DNA of 64,000 nucleotides, taken from the NCBI GenBank assembly GCA_010015655.1, contig ML976685.1, forward strand, positions 683,942 through 747,941. The letters run 5' to 3'. Shown here piece by piece: positions 56,116 to 64,000 of this stretch (positions are counted from its first letter, which is position 1; every line of letters begins with the position of its first letter). Source of the stretch: Bimuria novae-zelandiae CBS 107.79 (taxonomy: Eukaryota > Ascomycota > Dothideomycetes > Pleosporales > Didymosphaeriaceae). Under the pieces are notes generated by a model that was given only the letters and a program-made list of their open reading frames with translations, was not told the origin of the DNA and made no database searches. A program made the position numbers and the translations under genes.

Positions 56116-58161
56116 TCAGCGCCTTATCTCCGTAATATCAACGCTCGGTTTAGCCTTCGTCTTGTCCCCGAATCTATACGGCTCGAACCCATCATCGTTG
56201 CCATGACTGACAACACGCTGGTACGGCTCCGCCACGAGGTTATCGGGAGCAAAGTTAGGTGCCGGGACGGCGTTGTAGGCTTTCCTGCGGCGCATCAACC
56301 TGAACGCTATTAGATTTTGTGTGCGTGGACACGGTGGTGGGGAAGGGGAGGACTTACACGACAGCAGCAATGATGCTGATGATGACCACTGCACCGGCAC
56401 CGACTGATACGCCAATGATGACTTTGTTTGACACGCTGCCAGTCTTGCCGTTGACAATTTTTGAAGCTTTGCTTCCGACATCGGAATCGTTGTCGTCATC
56501 GCCGGTGCCCTCTTGAGGCTTGCTGGTGGGAGGCGGGGTATAACTTGTCGGGCTTCCGCTTGTCGACGCGAGGCTCAACGCGTTCTCACCGAACGATGCT
56601 GTCGTCGGTATGCTGTCTATGACACCTAGCGTCTTTGGCCATTTCACTTCCTTTCCTGAAGGTACGACCGTAGTGAGTGTCCTAATTTCGGTTTCCTGTC
56701 CGGTCGTTTGTAGGGAATTGGGGCAGTTGCCGATGACCGATGTCATGCACCGCACGCCCGTGTGCGTGATCGTCGTCTTGGTCGTGATCGTCTCAGACTC
56801 TTCATCGTCTCTCTTTCTAGCCCCTCCAGTAGGCGTGGGTGCCGCAGTCACGGTAGCAGGCGTGTCGGTCTTGGTGCCCTTCTTCGCGCACACCTCTGCA
56901 AGAACAGTGTTCCAGATCGGGATGCTGGTTGCTGCAACAGGACCCCAGGTATCGGTGTCAAAGACGACGCTTGCACCTGCGGCGGCACCGAGCGCTATCT
57001 GGTACTCTTGCACAACTTTAAGCTCACACTCGTCATTATCCGGAGCAAGCGTCACGTTGGTAGTGAACTCAGCGAGATTGGCGTAAATACCCACCTCGAT
57101 ACCACCACCAACCTTCGGCAGTCCTATACTTGAATTGAAGGCGGTGAACTCTGGAGGCTCGGGCGGGGCAACGGTGATACCAGAGTGAATACCCATGCGG
57201 AGGATGGCAGAAAGGACAACGCCAGCTTTCTCGACAGTGACTGGAAGGAACTCAAATTGGCCTCCGTTGAACACAATGTTGGATACTGCGTCACTGAAGA
57301 GTGCAATGTCGATGGCAACGCCATCGTCCAGCTTGATGTGCACGCCGCTGCTAATGTCGAGCTCGCCTTCGACACTGAGAAGAAGATCAACCTGGAAGAC
57401 AACTCCAAGTCTAAGATCCTTGCCAACGCCGATGCCGATGGGGGTGTTGCTGGTGTAGAGATTGAGTTCATATGTCGCTCCGGCACCAAGGATCGTGTTG
57501 AGCTCTAGATACAGCTCCATGTTGTCAAACTGGAAGTTCAGCATAACATCGTTAATGGGTTTGATGTCCATATCGAAGGTGTAATTGAGTGTTGGAAACG
57601 CGAAATCGTGCCAATCGATTCCATCTTCAAAATTCGTCGCGACGCCTTTGATGTAGTTCTCGATATATTCCTCGACCTCTGTTGTAAAATTCTTGACCGT
57701 GCCATATACTGAATCGACAGTCTTGTTGAGGGCCTCGCCAGCATCGAAATCATCGGCTATGTTCAACTGCACGCTCGCCAGGCCCTTGACGTAGCATGTC
57801 GTGCATATGATCTCGACTCCTGCGTTCACGGATGCTGAGGAAGCGTTGTTGCCTGTGTCGATGTCTCGAGATGTCGCCCTGTATCCGATGTGAGTCTCGA
57901 TCATCTTTGCATACGCTCTTCTGAACAAGATACTCACATTTTCAACAGCACTGCACCATCCCAGCTTCTATCGAGAGTGACATTTCCACCGAGCTCCTCT
58001 CTCTTTTGATGTTTCGCTTCTGCGAGCCCTCTTCGTATGGCTAGGTGAGTGTCTGCATCTGTATACCCAGGCGCATTGCGAGTTCGGACGGAAACATCTG
58101 CTGCAGTTGCAAGGCTGAGAAGGCTCGTAGCCAAGCTCAAGGCCGTCGTGAGTCCTTGCAT
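56116..58161 (-). CDS. secreted or single-pass membrane glycoprotein of unknown function
   Basis: Three exons on the minus strand: 58161-57938, 57878-56358 and 56299-56116. The introns are 59 and 58 nt with agreeing phases, giving 642 aa. Residues 1-20 are a signal peptide ending in LATAADVSVR. The ectodomain (about 75-440) is rich in alternating hydrophobic residues and N-glycosylation sequons, with isolated Cys pairs (IICTTCYVKG). A Ser/Thr-rich stalk precedes one transmembrane helix near residue 565 (VIIGVSVGAGAVVIISIIAAVV region). The basic RRRKAYN stop-transfer and short cytoplasmic tail are supplied by exon 3. The layout resembles fungal Mid2-type wall sensors, but the long ectodomain was not recognised. 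Confidence 0.82.
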
Positions 58162-60975
58162 AACGCTATCGTGGTATGTGAATTCCGCAAAGTGACAATC
58201 TAGTGCGGCTCAAATGGAAGAGAAAGAAATCGCAGCCTTGTCTCTCCAAAGCCGACCTCTTCGTCCTCATGTATACGCCGCACCGCTGCACTGCAGGCGC
58301 AACACCGCGCCCCCACCCCCATACTAAAAGTAGGCCGACTATGCAGGACCCAGAACCGAACTGCTGCAGTGTTTGCTTCAGGACACAGCGCCATACCAAA
58401 CGTGGCGTCGGACCCTAGAATCTGGCTGCAGGGGACGATCCGCCGCCCTACGCCAACGAGTGTGGGAGTACGGCAGCCAACCTCGGTCATACTAACGACC
58501 TGTCCATGTCCGCAGTAGATGAACATCTACTCAAATTAGCTCGGCCACTAACGGTAGACATGCTTGAGTATTTGCCGCTTCTCGTGAGATTACTTCTGGA
58601 GTGTTTCCAGTCAAAGTTAGGGCGAGATTTGAAGACATGCTGCGCGTTCGAGAAGGATTCATGAGTTGCGCACTGCCTCAGACGCGGAGTTGGGGGAGGG
58701 ATGGATGGGACAATGCCACAACCAGGCAAACGCTACGCCAATTGCGGAAGTGTTATGGCCCCCCGACGTCCATACGGGATGGATGCACAACGTAGGCGCA
58801 GGCGAGCGCGGGAACCATGAAACGTTATGCACGCGACACTGAACCGCACCGCCAGCCTTAAGATTTGACATCTGACAGGCACAGCACGTCTGCCAATTCC
58901 CTATCGTGGCATGTACATTTCAACAAGGAAAAAAAATGTGGCGGTCCCTCAAACATCAGTATGCAACTTCTGACAAGACCAAAGTGCAACTGGCGCTAAT
59001 ATGCCTTTTGTAATGTTCTATACTCCGGTGCGGTATTCTGGATGCGGGGACGTCCTACGCAAAACTACCGGGTACTCCTTCCCGACGCCAGCGACGATAA
59101 TACCCAGGTGTCCGTGCTAAGCGCAATGGCACTCGAAACAAGGTTGGCGTAAATCCCCTACACATCTTGCAGCTCATTCAGTCTTCGAGCGAGACTCTCG
59201 CCATGGGTTGTAAAGGCAGACCACCCATTGTGTCACTTGCCAGTTGTTGTTAATCGAAAGTTCTGGCCGTACGAGACCGCACTGATACCGGTGGTTACGA
59301 AAGGTTACATAGGTCATGGGACCTACCTTTATATTCCCCCTTTCAAAGTTCTATTTTAACTTACACTAACTTAATAATTAACTTAATGATCTTTTTAAGA
59401 TATTAAAAAAGTAGTAAAGCGTAACTTACTTATAGTTTATATTTTGTGCCTACGCTTATAGAGACGTTTAACTAATTACGAGCTTAAACACACTTACTAC
59501 ACCCCGCTGGGGCAACCCACGCGCTCCACAGGACGACCTGGTCTTGCTGGAGTGATCCAAAACAGCCATGGAGCGGTTGCTGAACATCCACTATGTTGAG
59601 GGTCTAACACATGTAAATGCTGTGCGTCGTGAGGTACTGCATCAGCAATTCATCCGCCGTATCATGCTCCCTGAAGTCTACGAGGCGGAGCCAATAACTG
59701 CTGTCGAATCGTATCAAAGTTATGTCGTATCACAACACCAGTAGAGCTGTCTCGTCGTATTGTCAGCTCCTGCGCCGTGGCCCCATCTAGCCTAGAAGAT
59801 AGCTTGAGCGCGTCGTAACTCACTTGCTATAGCCACAGATGAGGTGACACAGCGTGGTCATATGTGGATTATTGAGCAAAAGCCGGACCAAACAGGTCAA
59901 ATTCGTCTATATGCCGGTTAAAGCACGTTGCTTGTTGAATCTTTGTCCTTGATTGGCCGCATTAGGCTTCGGGGACCGACTGTAATCGATGCATCTGCCA
60001 AAATGCCGTTCAGAGAAGGTTTGCGTAGCGCCCTTCCAGTCTTGAGTAGATTTTATTGATGGCTTCGGAGACCGACTGAAATCGATATGTTTAACAAACT
60101 GCCGGTTCGAGAAGGTTGTGCGCTTTTTTTTTGTATGGCCTATAAGTCCAGGTTCAGGCCAAATTGCTCTCGAACGCTCATTCCTGTCCATTGTCGATAG
60201 CCAAGACGAAGCTGTACACATAATGAAGGGTGATCTTCATGGCTTCTAGGATGCCGACGGCAGTGATGACATTGCTTCCGCAAGATGCCTAGATACCGTG
60301 TGCTGAAGTCGTATACGATTAATTGCGTGCCACGAATTGTTTCTTCTAATCGAAACATGTATTCTTGGCCTCTCGTATTTCTCCTTTACTGAACGGAACG
60401 GGGCTGAAAGCTGCAGCTGCGGAGCGGGCGAAAAAAAATAGGGATTCCATTGCGTAGATGAACACTACGCGCGCGCTTCTGGCCTGGCCCTTCGAGACTC
60501 AAGATAGCATCACGTGTGGCACGTCGTGCAGGTGCCCAGGTGGATGCATGGGATCATGGATGGATGCCGTAGGCGAGGATCGAGACGCATGACAGGGCGA
60601 GTAGCCCGTTCCTTGAAAAACCAAGCTAACACAACATAACGTCAACAACGTGCAGGAAATATGCGCATCTAAAAAACGACAAGTGAGAAACAATCCCGAA
60701 GTCATTCGTGAAGTCGCGAAATGCAGGGTCCTTCCTAGAAACCCACCGCCCCGCCTCCACCCAATCATCGCTCGCGCGCACTTGGCGCCTGACCCCCCTC
60801 GTCACCACCAAACCTACACCTCAAACCTCAGAATCCCCGCCCACGCCTCTCGCACACGCTACACAAAACTCCCAACCCTAGAACTCTCCAACCATCATTG
60901 CGCAAACCCACCGTCTCCTCACCCACCCACGCACCACCACCCCTCCTCTTTCCGCCCACCACTCCACCCTTCACC
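58162..60975. other. 2.8-kb intergenic region with a small TA-rich patch
   Basis: Mostly ordinary sequence. A TA-rich, RIP-like patch lies at about 59340-59500, with unrecognised degenerate sequence to its right; this may be an old transposon remnant. The short repeat-containing ORF at 59907-60221 is listed separately. The 5' flank of the SFT1-like gene (60720-60975) is strongly pyrimidine-rich (C-rich) on the plus strand. Confidence 0.45.
59907..60221 (-). CDS. small hypothetical ORF with a duplicated ~19-residue motif
   Basis: A 104-aa frame from an ATG. It carries two copies of a motif 94-95 nt apart, TFSNRQFVKHIDFSRSPKP and TFSERHFGRCIDYSRSPKP. The DNA of the two copies differs at about a quarter of positions while the protein core F-S-x-R-x-F-x-x-x-I-D-x-S-R-S-P-K-P is kept. 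No family was recognised. It could be an orphan gene or a non-coding tandem duplication. Confidence 0.28.
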   Translation of the reverse strand: MCTASSWLSTMDRNERSRAIWPEPGLIGHTKKKRTTFSNRQFVKHIDFSRSPKPSIKSTQDWKGATQTFSERHFGRCIDYSRSPKPNAANQGQRFNKQRALTGI

Positions 60976-61328
60976 ATGTCCTCCCAAGCCTGGGAACGCG
61001 AACAGTAAGCGCAGCTCACCTTCCTCCCTCCCCACCCAACCCTTCTAAGCCACCCCACAGACAAAACAACTCCCGCCTCGACGAGCTGGCCTCCAAAGTC
61101 TCCGCGCTCCGCGGCGTAACCATCGACATCTACGACAATGCGCGCGACCACACGCTCATAGAAAACACATCGGATACTTTCTCATCCATGGGGACGACAC
61201 TCAAGGGATCCGCGGGCAGGCTGACGCGCATGGCGCGCTCGGGGGATAAGGTGGCGGTGTTGAAGTTGGCGGGGATTATAGTCGGGGTTGTGGTGTTATT
61301 GTATTGGATTTGGGGTTTGATATTCTGA
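60976..61328 (+). CDS. SFT1: Sft1-like SNARE
   Basis: Two exons, 60976-61004 and 61061-61328 (56-nt GTAAGC...CACAG intron), give 98 aa. The short N-terminus (MSSQAWEREQQ) runs into one SNARE heptad region (RLDELASKVSALRGVTIDIY, then TFSSMGTTLKGSAGRLTRMA). A single C-terminal anchor helix follows (VLKLAGIIVGVVVLLYWIW). This size and layout match Sft1/GS15-type Bet1-family SNAREs, which act in retrograde transport within the Golgi with Sed5. Bet1 is the closest alternative; the very short N-terminus and LASKVSALRGVTIDI favour Sft1. The gene appears complete. Confidence 0.85.
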
Positions 61329-61937
61329 GGAAGGGAGGTGGAGAGAGTGGTGTAATGAGGTGGCGCGTTGGCGTGGGGAGAGACGGGTCATGGGCTGCGC
61401 CTGGATGGATACGTGAGCGGGAAGAAGAGAAGGATTGTGTGTATCTGAAAGGGAGGTGAGCGAGCGGGTCGAAGGCGCTTGTGTATACTATCCCCACGCG
61501 CTGCGACGCCTATCTCGCACGCGCGACTTGCATACTCGGCGTTTGTACTTTGGGCATTAGGACAGGGAACGTCTGGCGTTGGGGCGCTACATGCCATATC
61601 ACATCGAATCACATCACTGTACAAACATCGGATCCATTTGAACATGAAAAGCCGAATAACTTCGCATTCATTGCGGTGGCGACATGGTCGCAAAAACGCT
61701 CCACGCTCCACCAAACCTCTAGCCAAAGCTCCCTAAACCAGCAAACATCTCCGCCTGGACCCCGCAAAGCCTCTTGGGGTATAGAAAGTAGTAGTCGTGC
61801 CCGTACGCCCATGCGCCGCGAAGCAGAGCGACGTCTGCTGAACCGAAAAAGCGATCGTCGACAAAAGAACAAAGAACACTGCGGCCGGCTTCTGACCCAA
61901 GTCAACATCAGTATAGCTGAGTCCGCTTCAGCTGATT
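61329..61937. other. intergenic between convergent SFT1-like and Bye1-like genes
   Basis: This is the shared 3' flank of two convergent genes. Overlapping short frames show no motif. Confidence 0.45.
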
Positions 61938-64000
61938 TTAGTTTCCATGCCCGTTGCCGCTTGAGGGTTCTGCACCGTTCTTTTGAAAAATGTGTTGGAC
62001 CAGGATGTTGAGGTCGTCTCTCGCCGCGGGGACCTTGTCGAGGACTTCTTTGAGGTTGTAAAGAATGTCGGTATTATATTGGTTCTGGAGGATTGTCTGC
62101 ACAACGGGAGAGGCCATGTAGGGTCCCAGTATGCTGGCTGGATCAAGAGGCGGTGTCGGTGCCTGTGCGACATGTCCCGGGTGCATTGAAGGTGCAGGGG
62201 GCGCAGGATATCCATTGTTTGATAGCGCGGTAAAAGGGTTGGGAGGGAAGGCGGGCCCGACCGGAGAGTATGAGGGGCCGTGGGGATTGGTCAATGGAGA
62301 AGGACTTGGTCCATTTGCGCCGTTGGTTGTTTGTGCGGGGACAGGAGTCTGATGCACTGCTGCATCCCGCATCAGCGGGTACTGGACGAGCTGCGGCTGT
62401 ATGTCAGGAAGCTTGGCGACGAGTGCAAGGAGCAACATGTTCTCTTTGCGCGGCGTCTCGATGGTGCAATGTTCCAGGAGATCCATAAATTGGGGAAGGT
62501 TGCTTCCGCCCTCCGGTATCGGGATGACGTACAAGTCCTTTATGGCACCGACTTTGTCAACCGGTATTACTCCCCAACGCTGGCGATCATGGAAGTATGT
62601 ATACAGTGTGTCCATGACTGCGCGGCCTTCGGATGACACTGGACTCAGAGCTAGTACGGCCACATCGTGGCTGTGGGTCGATGCTAGGCTTCTAATATAA
62701 TCATCGCCCTTGGCTTCCTCAATACGCCCTCCGATGGGTAAGCTGGTTGTTAGTAGCTGGTTCCATGGAATCACCTTGCTGAAGTCGCCTCCTGCAACGA
62801 ACCGGGCTACTGATGCACATGGCTCCATGTGCTGCATCTCGATAGATCCGCGCCAGACTATAGACTCATCGGCGAGGCTCGACATATCAATGTCACCGTC
62901 TTCGTCCTTGAGTAAGCGGTCAACATCTGCATCGACTTGCGTGTTCTTCTCGGGCTGCTGGAGAGAGCTTTGACGGCGTGGGATGAACGAGGTTTGGTCG
63001 TTATGTGGGGAACGCACTTGAGCGAAGACAGAGTTGATGTCGAAGTTGGTCGAAGGTCGTCGAGCGCCATCTGCTCCTCCAGTTGTGTCCACCGCTATAG
63101 GTTCGCGCCGGCCGACATCTTCGGGCAATTCCACAGTCGCATGGCCGTCTTTTGGAGGTGACTGGACCATGGAAGGCTTTTCATCACTCTGGGGCGGTGG
63201 TTGTGGTGGCGGGGATTGCAACCTTTCTTGAGGCTGGTATGATTCGTTCTCCACGAGTTCGTCGCCTTTGTGCGTCTTGCGGAACCGTGGTCCCGTCTCC
63301 TCGGTGAGTACCATCTGCTTCTCGTTCGCCTCTCTGATTGCGGCATACTCTCGCTGCTTCTCGTCGCTTGCCATCTCTGCTGGTGACATAGCCGCAATGT
63401 CGTCGGCCTTCAAACTGCCAGACAATAACTGATCTACCAGGCCAGTGTTCTTTTTCGTGTTGAAGATGATACTGCGGAGCTGGAGCGCGAAAGGGGACTC
63501 GGGCCCTGCCGGCTCGCCGTGGCGCAGTAGGGCGGCACGGTCGACGTCCAACGCGAGTCGAGTAGCAATGGACTGGGCGGTCTCGCCATCTGGCAGTTGA
63601 TATCCCCGGGAATCTGACGCAGCAGTGATTAGTGGAGCCAATGTGTCCCTCAGCTTTTCTGCCATCGCTTTCTGTTTCTGGGGCAGAGCGTTGATATCAG
63701 GGACAACTCCCGACTGGATTTCGACATTTTCGGTCTTCGGAGCGCTGGATTTCCTCCGTTTCTTGCTGGAACCATCCTTTTCCGAAATAGACTCGTGTCG
63801 TCGCTTCTCGCTTAGGGGGGAGTGCGGCTGACTCTTGATCGATTCCTTCTTAGTCGGCTGGAGCACGTTAGCAGATTGACTTCTATGAAGTGAGTCACGA
63901 CTGACCTTTACTTCTGCCTGCACAGTACGGGGATCTGCTGCCACCTCACTTGGGATGGCAATGGGCGTGGACGCAGCCGCTGATGCGGCAGGCGTAGGGG
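61938..64000 (-). CDS. Bye1-like transcription regulator (TFIIS central domain + SPOC), 5' end cut by window edge
   Basis: On the minus strand one frame is open from the right edge (64000) to a stop at 61938, more than 680 codons. After a basic nuclear-type segment (SSKKRRKSS) comes a TFIIS central domain (about 90-210 residues after 63944: LRDTLAPLITAAS, FALQLRSIIFNTKKN, DIAAMSPAEMASDEKQREY). Further on is a SPOC domain (VWRGSIEMQHMEPCASVARF through LYVIPIPEGG). The C-terminus is Pro-rich. This order is that of yeast Bye1, which binds RNA polymerase II and, through an N-terminal PHD finger, methylated H3K4. The PHD part would lie beyond the edge. Confidence 0.88.
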   Translation of the reverse strand, partial: PTPAASAAASTPIAIPSEVAADPRTVQAEVKVSRDSLHRSQSANVLQPTKKESIKSQPHSPLSEKRRHESISEKDGSSKKRRKSSAPKTENVEIQSGVVPDINALPQKQKAMAEKLRDTLAPLITAASDSRGYQLPDGETAQSIATRLALDVDRAALLRHGEPAGPESPFALQLRSIIFNTKKNTGLVDQLLSGSLKADDIAAMSPAEMASDEKQREYAAIREANEKQMVLTEETGPRFRKTHKGDELVENESYQPQERLQSPPPQPPPQSDEKPSMVQSPPKDGHATVELPEDVGRREPIAVDTTGGADGARRPSTNFDINSVFAQVRSPHNDQTSFIPRRQSSLQQPEKNTQVDADVDRLLKDEDGDIDMSSLADESIVWRGSIEMQHMEPCASVARFVAGGDFSKVIPWNQLLTTSLPIGGRIEEAKGDDYIRSLASTHSHDVAVLALSPVSSEGRAVMDTLYTYFHDRQRWGVIPVDKVGAIKDLYVIPIPEGGSNLPQFMDLLEHCTIETPRKENMLLLALVAKLPDIQPQLVQYPLMRDAAVHQTPVPAQTTNGANGPSPSPLTNPHGPSYSPVGPAFPPNPFTALSNNGYPAPPAPSMHPGHVAQAPTPPLDPASILGPYMASPVVQTILQNQYNTDILYNLKEVLDKVPAARDDLNILVQHIFQKNGAEPSSGNGHGN

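Overview
The window looks like nuclear DNA of a filamentous ascomycete (Pezizomycotina, probably Dothideomycetes). Host genes have short GT...AG introns of about 45-90 nt, and several families are fungal-specific: CFEM/Pth11-type receptor, fungal rhodopsin-like membrane protein, Bye1-type TFIIS/SPOC protein and Bud2-type RasGAP. The transposons are C-to-T mutated into TA-rich, stop-filled DNA, the mark of repeat-induced point mutation (RIP). No taxon was identified from a marker gene.

Layout. 1-18.5 kb is gene-dense: a possible exon cut by the left edge, a membrane DUF1365 protein (-), a GH1 beta-glucosidase (+) that converges with a fatty-acid alpha-dioxygenase-like heme enzyme (-), a rhodopsin-like 7-TM protein (-), a Ser/Pro-rich protein (+) and a large PH-C2-RasGAP protein (+). 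19.2-31.6 kb is a transposon block: two neighbouring piggyBac-like elements, a Tc1/mariner gene split by a hAT element with a perfect 8-bp target duplication, a 935-bp assembly gap, a pogo/Fot1 fragment on the minus strand, and a mosaic pogo/Fot1 copy on the plus strand that carries a 180-bp solo LTR. 32.8-37.4 kb holds a disordered Ser/Arg-rich protein (-) and a WD40 protein (-) with one in-frame stop.

38.1-51.2 kb is the most striking part. A small F-box-like gene appears to be split by a 12.4-kb transposon nest lying inside its intron. Joining the two flanks restores a 53-nt intron with a TACTAAC branch site, and the outermost element sits at the TA of that branch site. The nest contains an inverted-repeat LTR array, a complete decayed Ty1/copia element, a 419-bp solo LTR, a TIR element that carries LTR-like direct repeats, and a younger 2.7-kb Fot1/pogo element with perfect 51-bp TIRs.

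51-64 kb returns to ordinary genes: a CFEM-domain Pth11-like receptor (-), a secreted or single-pass membrane glycoprotein (-), the small Golgi SNARE Sft1 (+) and a Bye1-like transcription elongation regulator (-) that runs off the right edge.

The host genes do not form an obvious pathway or cluster. Exon borders were inferred by matching reading frame and splice signals by eye; they agree in phase unless an entry says otherwise. Family assignments come from recognised motifs, not from searches.
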